From Streptococcus oralis (GTDB lineage: Bacteria; Bacillota; Bacilli; Lactobacillales; Streptococcaceae), in NCBI RefSeq assembly GCF_022749195.1, contig NZ_CP094226.1, positions 62,001-126,000 on the forward strand: DNA of 64,000 nucleotides, given 5' to 3'. A model generated the notes under the pieces. The model searched no databases. It was not told the origin of the DNA and saw only the letters and a list, made by a program, of their open reading frames with translations. Position numbers and translations under genes: made by a program. Below, one piece after another: positions 56,752 to 64,000 of the stretch; the first letter of the stretch is position 1; each line of letters opens with the position of its first letter.

Positions 56752-59265
56752 ATGAAAGAAAGAATTAATGAATTAAAAACAAAAATGCTGCATTTTTTCC
56801 AGCAGCTGATGCAACGAATTGCAAAATGGAAGAAAAGACTAGCAGAAAAAATAGCTAATAAGAAAACCAGTAAAAAGGGGACCTCTTCTGACAAAGTTAG
56901 AAAGGCAGGGTCTATTTTTGCTAAGGTTTTGAGTGGGTTTAAAATAGTTTTTAACACTCTCTTTATCTTAGGTTTTATCGGTGGACTGTTTGGCGCTGGT
57001 GTAGCTATGGGTTATGGAGTCGCTCTATTTGACAAGGCTCAGGTGCCTCAAGCAGAAGAGTTGGTCAAGCAAGTGAAGGATATTGCCTCTATCTCAGAAA
57101 TCACTTATTCTGATGGCAGTACCATTGCCTCAATCGAGGGTGATTTATTGCGCACTTCAGTCGCTTCAGATGCTATCTCAGATAACCTTAAGAAAGCCAT
57201 TGTTGCGACAGAGGACGAGCATTTCAATGAGCACAAGGGAGTTGTGCCTAAGGCCGTTATTCGTGCGACTTTGGGAACCTTTGTCGGTCTAGGTTCGTCT
57301 AGTGGTGGTTCGACCTTGACCCAGCAGGTCATCAAGCAACAAGTAGTGGGGGATGCTCCAACTCTAGCTCGTAAGGCTAAAGAGATTATTGATGCTCTTG
57401 CTTTAGAGCGGGCCATGGGTAAGGATGAGATTTTGACAACCTACCTTAACATAGCTCCTTTTGGTCGCAATCATAAAGGCCAAAATATTGCAGGTGCCCA
57501 GCAGGCTGCAGAAGGAATCTTTGGGGTCAATGCTTCGGATTTAACGGTCCCTCAAGCAGCCTTTATCGCAGGATTGCCACAGAGTCCAATCAGTTATTCT
57601 CCTTATGAATCTGATGGTAGTATGAAGAGTGATGAGGATATGGCTCTGGGAATCAAGCGTGCCAAGGATGTCCTCTACAACATGTACCGGACAGGGGCTC
57701 TAAGTCAGGAAGACTACGATAAGTACAAAGATTATGACTTTAAGAAAGACTTCCTACCATCAGGTAGTGTTAGTGGTACTTCACGTGACTATCTCTACTA
57801 TGCAACCTTGGCAGAAGCTACTGATCGCATGTATGATTACCTCGTCCAACGAGATAATGTTTCTGCGCAAGAATTAAAGAATGAGTCCATTCAGAAATCC
57901 TATCGTGATTTAGCCACTAAGGAAATTGAAAATGGTGGATATAAGATTACGACAACTATCAATAAAAATGTTCATGCTGCGATGCAAAATGCGGTTGCGA
58001 CCTACGGCTATCTGCTAGATGATTCGACAGGCCAGCCTGAGGTGGGGAATGTCCTCATGGACAACCAAACGGGAGCTATCCTTGGATTTGTTGGTGGTCG
58101 TAATTATCAAGAAAATCAGAACAATCACGCTATTGACACTAAGCGTTCTCCAGCTTCAACCACGAAACCGATATTGGCCTATGGTATCGCTATTGACCAA
58201 GGTTTGATGGGGAGTGCAAGTATTTTATCAAACTATCCTACCAACTTCTCAAATGGGAATCCCATCATGTATGTCAATAGTCCTGGTACGGGCATGATGA
58301 CATTGGGAGAAGCCCTTAACTACTCATGGAATATCCCAGCCTACTGGACGTATCGTACGCTTCAAGAGAAGGGTGTTGATGTTAAGGGATATATGGAAAA
58401 AATGGGTTACGAAATCCCAGAATATGGGATTGAAAGTTTACCGATGGGTGGAGGAATAGAGGTTACAGTTGCCCAGCATACCAACGGATATCAAACTCTG
58501 GCCAACAACGGAGTTTACCATAAGAAACATATGATCGCTAAGATTGAGTCAACGGATGGTCGAGTGGTATACGAGCACAAGGATGAGCCAGTCCAGGTTT
58601 ATTCAAAAGCGACAGCAACCATCATGCAAAGTCTCCTTCGGGATGTCATTTCATCTCGGATTACTTCAAGTTTCCAGACGGACTTGACGACTATCAATCC
58701 ATCCCTAGCTAGTGCTGACTGGATCGGAAAAACTGGTACGACCAATGAAGATGAAAATATGTGGCTCATGCTTTCTACACCTCGCTTGACTTTGGGTGGC
58801 TGGTTAGGTCACGACGACAACCGACCACTAGCTAAAGGAGCAGGCCACTATCGTAATGCCAACTATATGGCCCACTTGGTCAATGCTATCCAACAAGCTG
58901 AACCTGGAATATGGGGGAATGAGCGCTTTAATCTGGATCCAAGTGTGACCAAGTCACAAGTTCTTCGTTCTACAGGACAAAAACCGGGTAAGGTTTCTAT
59001 CAATGGGAAAGAAATAGAAGTTTCTGGATCAACAGTAACGAGCTACTGGGCGACTAAAGAAGGTGCCCCAGTGACCACCTATCGCTTTGCTATTGGAGGA
59101 AGCGATGCAGATTATCTGGACGCATGGAAGAATATTCTAGGAAGCATTCCAGCAGTGACTCCTCCAAGCTCAAGTTCAAACAGTAGCAGTAGTTCTGGAA
59201 GTTCAAGTTCGAGTGGAAATACTCAAAGTGGTTCTTCAGGACGTTCACGTTTATTTAATCGTTAA
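56752..59265 (+). CDS. pbp1b: Class A penicillin-binding protein 1b
   Basis: 837 residues. Basic cytoplasmic N-terminus (about 1-65), one transmembrane segment (about 67-90), a glycosyltransferase GT51 domain (about 115-300; [26 protein letters not shown]) and a transpeptidase domain with SxxK at Ser469 (SPASTTKP), SxN at 525-527 (SWN) and KTGT at 660. The Ser-rich C-terminal tail is extracellular. It makes and cross-links peptidoglycan. GTATAAT upstream is the -10; GCGAGGA the ribosome site. The three active-site motifs are intact. Confidence 0.95.
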   Translation: MKERINELKTKMLHFFQQLMQRIAKWKKRLAEKIANKKTSKKGTSSDKVRKAGSIFAKVLSGFKIVFNTLFILGFIGGLFGAGVAMGYGVALFDKAQVPQAEELVKQVKDIASISEITYSDGSTIASIEGDLLRTSVASDAISDNLKKAIVATEDEHFNEHKGVVPKAVIRATLGTFVGLGSSSGGSTLTQQVIKQQVVGDAPTLARKAKEIIDALALERAMGKDEILTTYLNIAPFGRNHKGQNIAGAQQAAEGIFGVNASDLTVPQAAFIAGLPQSPISYSPYESDGSMKSDEDMALGIKRAKDVLYNMYRTGALSQEDYDKYKDYDFKKDFLPSGSVSGTSRDYLYYATLAEATDRMYDYLVQRDNVSAQELKNESIQKSYRDLATKEIENGGYKITTTINKNVHAAMQNAVATYGYLLDDSTGQPEVGNVLMDNQTGAILGFVGGRNYQENQNNHAIDTKRSPASTTKPILAYGIAIDQGLMGSASILSNYPTNFSNGNPIMYVNSPGTGMMTLGEALNYSWNIPAYWTYRTLQEKGVDVKGYMEKMGYEIPEYGIESLPMGGGIEVTVAQHTNGYQTLANNGVYHKKHMIAKIESTDGRVVYEHKDEPVQVYSKATATIMQSLLRDVISSRITSSFQTDLTTINPSLASADWIGKTGTTNEDENMWLMLSTPRLTLGGWLGHDDNRPLAKGAGHYRNANYMAHLVNAIQQAEPGIWGNERFNLDPSVTKSQVLRSTGQKPGKVSINGKEIEVSGSTVTSYWATKEGAPVTTYRFAIGGSDADYLDAWKNILGSIPAVTPPSSSSNSSSSSGSSSSSGNTQSGSSGRSRLFNR

Positions 59266-59273
59266 GAAAGAGT

Positions 59274-59313
59274 AGTAGCAAGATTAGTAATTTCTCCTTG
59301 TTGCTACTTTTTT
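59274..59313 (+). terminator. Terminator after pbp1b
   Basis: AGTAGCAAG, AT-rich loop, CTTGTTGCTACTTTTTT. It lies immediately before the next promoter. Confidence 0.75.
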
Positions 59314-59327
59314 CTTTGTTGGTTTCG

Positions 59328-59336
59328 TGTTACAAT
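59328..59336 (+). promoter_or_regulatory. Extended -10 promoter of the DMT transporter, probably leaderless
   Basis: TGTTACAAT with the hexamer at 59331-59336, six bases before the ATG at 59343. No ribosome site. Confidence 0.55.
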
Positions 59337-59342
59337 AATAAT

Positions 59343-60254
59343 ATGAATCATTATCAGAAAAAGATTGTTAAGGGAACAGTATACTCGCTACTCTCAGGCC
59401 TAATCTGGGGGATTTGTGGGATTTTAGGAGAGTATTTTTTCACTCATTATCCAGTGTCTTCTGGATGGATTACTTCTATGCGTTTACTAGTGGCAGGGAG
59501 TTTGGTTTTAGGTTTATCTGCTTTTCAGTTGCGTAGCCGCTTGTTGGACATCTGGCGAGATAAGAAAAATTATCTACCTTTTTTAGCCTATGCTATTCTA
59601 GGTATTTTTTCTGTGCAGTTTTTCTTCTATCTCTGCGTTGAGTATTCCAATGCGACGACGGCGACCATTTTGCAATTTATCAGCCCAGTTTTTATCCTGT
59701 TTTACAATCGAATCATTTACCAGAAGAAGGCTTCTATTACAGCTGTGTTCTATGTTTTGATTGCCATGCTAGGTGTTTTTTTGATGGCTACAAAAGGGGA
59801 TTTGTCCCAGTTATCCATGACACCTTTGGCTCTAGTGACAGGTTTGCTCAGTGCAGTAGGGGTCATGTTTAATGTTATCCTTCCTCAGCGTTTTGCACGG
59901 CGCTACGGATTTGTTCCGACTGTTGGTTGGGGGATGATTCTGGCAGGTCTCTTTAGTAATTTCCTCTACCCTATTTATCGGATAAGTTTTCAAGTGGATC
60001 TGGTAAGTGTGCTGATTTGTCTGACGATTGCCGTGTTTGGTACTGCTTTTGCTTTCTTCCTATCTATGAAGGCTGTGTCACTCGTTTCCCCGCTGGTTGT
60101 ATCAGTGGTGAGTGCTAGCGAACCGCTCTCTTCAGCTTTATTAAGTGTTCTTTTTCTGGGATTGGTCATGGATGGTTTTTTGGCTTTAGCTATGGTGTTG
60201 ATTATCGTTCCGATGATTTTCTTATCTGTAGAAGAAGCAAAACAAGCCAGATAA
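59343..60254 (+). CDS. DMT/EamA-family transporter
   Basis: 303 residues from ATG 59343 (MNHYQKKIVKG); an in-frame start at 59298 is inside the pbp1b terminator. Ten transmembrane segments in two EamA repeats (about 10-140, 155-295; SGLIWGICGILGEYFF starts the first). It probably exports amino acids or related metabolites; the substrate cannot be told. dapH follows after an 84-bp gap. Confidence 0.85.
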   Translation: MNHYQKKIVKGTVYSLLSGLIWGICGILGEYFFTHYPVSSGWITSMRLLVAGSLVLGLSAFQLRSRLLDIWRDKKNYLPFLAYAILGIFSVQFFFYLCVEYSNATTATILQFISPVFILFYNRIIYQKKASITAVFYVLIAMLGVFLMATKGDLSQLSMTPLALVTGLLSAVGVMFNVILPQRFARRYGFVPTVGWGMILAGLFSNFLYPIYRISFQVDLVSVLICLTIAVFGTAFAFFLSMKAVSLVSPLVVSVVSASEPLSSALLSVLFLGLVMDGFLALAMVLIIVPMIFLSVEEAKQAR

Positions 60255-60338
60255 AGATGATTATTTGATAGTTGAGGCTTCAAATTTGAGGCCTTTTTTG
60301 GTAGAATAGGTATCATTATAACGAACCAGGAGGCACCT

Positions 60339-61037
60339 ATGACTGCTACAAAAATGAACGCTCAAGAAATTATCCGATTTATCGCCAATGCTGAAAAGAA
60401 AACCAGTGTCAAAGTAACCTTTGAAGGGGAACTCGCAACTGCTGTACCAAGCTCTGTTGTCAAACTAGGGAATGTTTTATTCGGAGACTGGAAGGACGTG
60501 GCTCCGCTTCTTGAAGGTTTAGTAGAAAATCAAGATTATGTTGTCGAGCAAGATGCTCGTAATTCTGCAGTTCCTTTGCTGGATAAACGTGCTATCAACG
60601 CTCGTATCGAGCCAGGTGCGATTATCCGTGACCAGGTGGAAATTGGTGACAATGCTGTTATCATGATGGGAGCTGTTATCAATATCGGTGCTGAAATCGG
60701 TGCTGGAACCATGATTGACATGGGTGCCATCCTTGGAGGTCGTGCTATCGTTGGGAAAAACAGTCACGTTGGTGCAGGTGCAGTTTTGGCGGGTGTGATT
60801 GAGCCAGCTAGCGCTGAACCAGTCCGTGTCGGAGATAATGTTCTTATCGGTGCCAATGCAGTGATTATCGAAGGAGTCCAAATCGGTAGTGGTTCAGTTG
60901 TTGCAGCAGGAGCTATTGTTACCCAAGATGTCCCAGAAAATGTGGTTGTAGCAGGTGTTCCGGCTCGTATCATCAAAGAGATTGATGCCCAAACCCAACA
61001 AAAAACAGCGCTAGAGGATGCGCTTCGTACCTTGTAA
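60339..61037 (+). CDS. dapH: Tetrahydrodipicolinate N-acetyltransferase
   Basis: 232 residues. N-terminal DapH domain (about 1-85) then a left-handed beta-helix (about 90-215; hexapeptides such as [17 protein letters not shown]). It acetylates tetrahydrodipicolinate in the acetyl branch of lysine/diaminopimelate synthesis. In streptococci, lysine is the peptidoglycan cross-link residue. AGGAGG precedes the start. The deacetylase of the same branch follows. Confidence 0.92.
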   Translation: MTATKMNAQEIIRFIANAEKKTSVKVTFEGELATAVPSSVVKLGNVLFGDWKDVAPLLEGLVENQDYVVEQDARNSAVPLLDKRAINARIEPGAIIRDQVEIGDNAVIMMGAVINIGAEIGAGTMIDMGAILGGRAIVGKNSHVGAGAVLAGVIEPASAEPVRVGDNVLIGANAVIIEGVQIGSGSVVAAGAIVTQDVPENVVVAGVPARIIKEIDAQTQQKTALEDALRTL

Positions 61038-61050
61038 TTGTAAAAGTAAA

Positions 61051-61083
61051 AAAGAGGCGGAACCCTTTTTCCAGCCTCTTTCT
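61051..61083 (+). terminator. Hairpin between dapH and the deacetylase gene
   Basis: AAAGAGGC and GCCTCTTT around a loop, followed by CTTCT. It may be a leaky terminator inside the operon. Confidence 0.5.
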
Positions 61084-61106
61084 TCTATCAAAAGGAGGAT
61101 CGATAG

Positions 61107-62237
61107 ATGTTAGATTTGATTCAGACTAGACGAGATTTACACCAGATTCCAGAGATTGGCTTGGAAGAGTTCAAGACACAGGCTTATTTGCTGGATGTGA
61201 TTGAAAAATTGACTACGGGCAAGAACTTTGTTCAAGTTCGTACTTGGCGGACAGGAATTTTGGTCTACCTGCAGGGAAGTCAGCCGGAGCGAACTATTGG
61301 TTGGCGAACAGACATTGATGGTCTGCCTATCGTCGAACAAACAGGACTGCCTTTCGCCTCTCAACACCAAGGTCGCATGCATGCTTGTGGCCATGATTTT
61401 CATATGACCATTGCCTTAGGCTGTCTCGAGCGCGCCCTTGAGGAGCAACCCAAGAATAATTTGCTCTTCCTATTTCAGCCTGCTGAAGAAAATGAAGCTG
61501 GTGGCATGCTCATGTATGAGGATGGTGCTTTTGGGGACTGGCTGCCAGACCAATTTTATGGCCTTCATGTTCGTCCAGATCTAAAGGTTGGACAGATTGC
61601 GACCAATACACACACTCTCTTTGCAGGGACCTGTGAGGTGAAGATTCGTTTCAAAGGAAAAGGAGGACATGCAGCTTTTCCGCATGAAGCCAATGACGCC
61701 TTGGTGGCTGCTAGTTACTTTGTGACACAGGTACAGTCAGTTGTTAGCCGCAATGTCAATCCAATCGAGGGAGCGGTGGTGACCTTTGGCCTTTTCCAAG
61801 CTGGAACAACCAACAATGTCATTACAGACACAGCATTTTTACATGGAACCATTCGCGCCTTGACTCAGGACATGAGCCTCTTGGTACAAAAAAGAGTCAA
61901 GACAGTCGCAGAAGGTGTTGCAGCAGCCTTTGATATGGAAGTCGAAGTAGAACTCAAGCAAGGAGGCTACCTACCTGTTGAGAACAATCCAGCCTTGGCG
62001 CGTGAACTGATGGACTTTTTTGAAGAGAAAGACGGAATCGAGTTGATTGATATCGAGCCTGCTATGACTGGTGAGGACTTTGGTTATCTCCTTTCGAAGG
62101 TAGATGGCGTTATGTTCTGGCTAGGTATCGATAGTCCCTACGCTCTTCATCACCCTCAGATGAGTCCTAAGGAAGAATCCATAGCCATTGGGGTAGATGC
62201 AGTCTCTAGTTTCTTAAAAAAGAAGGCAGCAGAGTAG
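61107..62237 (+). CDS. N-acetyldiaminopimelate deacetylase (M20 peptidase family)
   Basis: 376 residues of the M20D amidohydrolase family. Metal-site motifs are [12 protein letters not shown] (about 90-101), [10 protein letters not shown] (about 130) and [11 protein letters not shown]; the dimerisation insertion follows at about 175-285. Placement after dapH identifies the substrate as N-acetyl-diaminopimelate. AAAGGAGGA precedes the start. It overlaps nothing; the cyclo-ligase gene follows after 11 bp. Confidence 0.9.
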   Translation: MLDLIQTRRDLHQIPEIGLEEFKTQAYLLDVIEKLTTGKNFVQVRTWRTGILVYLQGSQPERTIGWRTDIDGLPIVEQTGLPFASQHQGRMHACGHDFHMTIALGCLERALEEQPKNNLLFLFQPAEENEAGGMLMYEDGAFGDWLPDQFYGLHVRPDLKVGQIATNTHTLFAGTCEVKIRFKGKGGHAAFPHEANDALVAASYFVTQVQSVVSRNVNPIEGAVVTFGLFQAGTTNNVITDTAFLHGTIRALTQDMSLLVQKRVKTVAEGVAAAFDMEVEVELKQGGYLPVENNPALARELMDFFEEKDGIELIDIEPAMTGEDFGYLLSKVDGVMFWLGIDSPYALHHPQMSPKEESIAIGVDAVSSFLKKKAAE

Positions 62238-62248
62238 AGGAATTGTCT

Positions 62249-62788
62249 ATGAAAGCAGAACTACGCAAGAAAATTTTGCAAGAAATGAAGGCTCTATCTC
62301 AGGAGCAAAAACAGGCTATGGATCGAGCTTTAACCGAGCGTTTCTTGCAACATCCCTTTTACCAAGAAGCTAAGGTCATCGCAACCTATCTCTCCTTCCC
62401 TCATGAATTTCAAACGCAAGAACTGATTGAGCGGGCGCTGAAGGACGGCAAGAAGGTTTTGATACCCAAAACCTATCCCAAGGGGCGCATGGAGTTTGTG
62501 GTCTATCATCCGCAGCAGTTGGCAAAAACTTCCTTTGGTTTACTGGAACCGCAAGGAGACTTGGAAGTGGTGGATCCGTCTCAGATTGATTTAATCCATG
62601 TTCCGGGTTTGGCTTTTACAAGAGAGGGGTATCGGATCGGATATGGTGGAGGATATTATGACCGCTATCTGGAACATTTTGCTGGGCATACCATGAGTAC
62701 AATCTATCCTTGTCAAGTTCAGGAGTTTAACTTTGAAAACCATGATATTCCCGTACAGGAGGTGCTAATCTATGAAGGAAATCTTTGA
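62249..62788 (+). CDS. 5-formyltetrahydrofolate cyclo-ligase
   Basis: 179 residues from ATG 62249 (MKAELRKKIL); a TTG six bases earlier is the alternative. Converts 5-formyl-THF to 5,10-methenyl-THF with ATP. The C-terminal IGYGGGYYDRYL is the family's signature loop. It overlaps the rhomboid start by 17 bp. Confidence 0.9.
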   Translation: MKAELRKKILQEMKALSQEQKQAMDRALTERFLQHPFYQEAKVIATYLSFPHEFQTQELIERALKDGKKVLIPKTYPKGRMEFVVYHPQQLAKTSFGLLEPQGDLEVVDPSQIDLIHVPGLAFTREGYRIGYGGGYYDRYLEHFAGHTMSTIYPCQVQEFNFENHDIPVQEVLIYEGNL

Positions 62789-63452
62789 TAAACGTTATCC
62801 TGTGACTAGTTTCTTCCTCCTAGTAACAGCTTTGGTATTTCTTTTGATGTTGGTTCTTACAGGTTTAAATTTTGAACGAGCAGATACCTTGCTTCAGTTT
62901 GGAGCCATGTATGGACCAATCATTCGTCTGTTCCCCGAGCAGATATGGCGCCTTTTTTCGGCTATATTTGTGCATATTGGATGGGAACATTTCATTGTCA
63001 ATATGATTTCACTCTACTTTCTTGGACGACAGGTGGAGGAGATTTTCGGCTCTAAGCAGTTCTTCTTTATCTATCTCTTATCTGGAATGATGGGCAATCT
63101 CTTTGTTTTTGCTTTCACACCGAAAGTCCTAGCAGCAGGTGCCTCCACTTCTCTCTATGGATTATTTGCTGCGATTATCGTCTTGCGTTACGCAACTCGC
63201 AACCCCTATATCCAGCAGTTGGGGCAATCCTATCTGACACTTTTCGTGATCAATATCATTGGAAGTATTCTGATTCCAGGAATTAGCCTAGCAGGCCATA
63301 TTGGTGGGGGAGTAGGCGGTGCCTTTCTAGCAGTTATTTTTCCAGTCAAATGGGAGAGAAGGATGTACAGTACTAGCCAGCGAATCGGGGCAACCGTACT
63401 TTTTATCGCACTAGCCGTTTTCCTTTGCTATAAGGGAATGACCTATGTGTAG
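62772..63452 (+). CDS. Rhomboid-family intramembrane serine protease
   Basis: 226 residues, seven hydrophobic segments. The serine is in GASTSLYGLFAA (GxSx motif, about 125), and the catalytic histidine in GHIGGGVGGA (about 177). The early HIGWEHFIVNM is the conserved H...N segment. It cleaves unknown membrane clients. AGGAGGT precedes the ATG inside the preceding gene. Last gene of the operon; its terminator runs into the CRISPR array. Confidence 0.9.
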   Translation: MKEIFDKRYPVTSFFLLVTALVFLLMLVLTGLNFERADTLLQFGAMYGPIIRLFPEQIWRLFSAIFVHIGWEHFIVNMISLYFLGRQVEEIFGSKQFFFIYLLSGMMGNLFVFAFTPKVLAAGASTSLYGLFAAIIVLRYATRNPYIQQLGQSYLTLFVINIIGSILIPGISLAGHIGGGVGGAFLAVIFPVKWERRMYSTSQRIGATVLFIALAVFLCYKGMTYV

Positions 63453-63462
63453 GGGATTAGTT

Positions 63463-63495
63463 AAAAAGCTACTCATTTTTTGAGTAGCTTTTTTT
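63463..63495. terminator. Bidirectional terminator shared by rhomboid gene and CRISPR array
   Basis: AAAAAGCTACTCA, loop TTTTT, TGAGTAGCTTTTT. Rightward it ends the rhomboid transcript. Leftward it would end the pre-crRNA. Its right arm runs into the first bases of the terminal CRISPR repeat. Confidence 0.82.
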
Positions 63496-64000
63496 GGAAC
63501 CATTCGAAACAACACAGCTCTAAAACCAGCGCCAATTTGGAAGTATTTGTCAACGCGTTTTGGAACCATTCGAAACAACACAGCTCTAAAACTGTCTGGA
63601 AGTGGCAAATAAGCTTGTTCAGGTTTTGGAACCATTCGAAACAACACAGCTCTAAAACTATCCTGATAACTTATTTCTTTAATTTCCATGTTTTGGAACC
63701 ATTCGAAACAACACAGCTCTAAAACCAATCATATCTCCCATTACTTCTGGATTTAGTTTTGGAACCATTCGAAACAACACAGCTCTAAAACTATAGATAA
63801 TTCTATTAGCGGCGGACTCAAGTTTTGGAACCATTCGAAACAACACAGCTCTAAAACTCTTTAACAAACTGTTAGCTAATGAAGCGTGTTTTGGAACCAT
63901 TCGAAACAACACAGCTCTAAAACGCGCTGGCGCTGGATGATGCTACACGCCTAGTTTTGGAACCATTCGAAACAACACAGCTCTAAAACAAACTTCTGAA
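63491..64000 (-). CRISPR. Type II-A CRISPR array, trailer end (eight repeats visible, continues right)
   Basis: A 36-bp repeat (plus strand GTTTTGGAACC...CAGCTCTAAAAC; transcribed form GTTTTAGAGCTGTG...TTCCAAAAC) starts at 63491, 63557, 63623, 63690, 63756, 63822, 63888 and 63954. Seven complete spacers are 30 bp, except the third (63659-63689), which is 31. The repeat is of the kind I recall from S. thermophilus CRISPR3 and S. mutans type II-A loci. GTTTTAGAGCT at the transcribed start pairs with tracrRNA, so transcription is leftward. cas9, cas1, cas2, csn2 and the leader would lie to the right. The leftmost repeat carries a T for G at its first base, typical of the old trailer end. Confidence 0.96.

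Noticed and set aside
60519..60881. 120-codon open frame antisense to dapH
   Set aside because: His/Thr/Asn-rich shadow of the hexapeptide repeats.
63411..63912. Open frames on both strands with repeated FRAVLFRMVPK or FWNHSKQHSSK units
   Set aside because: These are translations of the CRISPR repeat and spacers, not genes.

Overview
The window is chromosomal DNA of a mitis-group Streptococcus. Gene content and order match blocks known from S. pneumoniae and its relatives: the bgaC/PTS/agaS/galM operon, trkH/cabP, an SSURE-repeat surface protein beside TCS08 and rpsD, ilvD, hisS, aspS, the mal regulon, tyrS, pbp1b, dapH and a rhomboid gene. RUP-type repeats also point to this group. In S. 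pneumoniae, as I recall, the first block (bgaC to rpsD) lies far from the second (rpmG to rhomboid), and pneumococci lack CRISPR arrays. A commensal such as S. oralis, S. mitis or S. infantis is therefore more likely than S. pneumoniae. I could not run a species comparison.

Layout. 1-732: end of an IS3-family element with an A6G frameshift site. 758-9770: GntR regulator and the divergent bgaC operon (GH35 beta-galactosidase, mannose-family PTS IIB/IIC/IID/IIA, AgaS, LacD, GalM), with a RUP and a hairpin inside the operon. 9877-14372: a VOC protein, then five small membrane-protein genes that include a tandem paralogue pair. 14516-16067: a CstR-like persulfide sensor facing two rhodaneses and a decayed coenzyme A-disulfide-reductase remnant. 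16182-21147: an acetyltransferase, a beta-helix lipoprotein, and an ABC-2 exporter with a TetR regulator and paired operators. 21432-28789: nucleoside phosphorylase, K+ uptake (TrkH/CabP), a four-repeat LPXTG adhesin and TCS08. 28804-29603: rpsD behind a structured leader.

30328-35576 is a 5.2-kb integrative element inserted at the 3' end of rpmG. It carries an XRE repressor with three operator-like repeats, two small genes, a 194-bp imperfect inverted repeat, tandem iterons, a Rep with HUH nuclease and P-loop helicase domains (CRESS-like), a DUF3173 protein and a tyrosine integrase. This is the most unusual part of the window.

35558-43736 is housekeeping: rpmG, rpmF, ilvD with a perfect CodY box, a SufT-like protein, hisS, a CPBP protease, aspS and a YitT protein. 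43770-53625 is the maltodextrin regulon: malR, malA, malD and malC on the minus strand with malX, and malQ and malP on the plus strand from a divergent MalR-type operator region. 53878-63452 holds a small membrane protein, rlmA, tyrS, pbp1b, a DMT transporter, the acetyl-DAP lysine/peptidoglycan genes, 5-formyl-THF cyclo-ligase and a rhomboid. From 63491 to the window end is the trailer end of a type II-A CRISPR array transcribed leftward, with eight repeats visible. Its cas genes should lie to the right, outside the window.

Three genes (trkH, rlmA and the DMT transporter) share an extended -10 box exactly six bases before the ATG and have no Shine-Dalgarno sequence, which suggests leaderless mRNAs.
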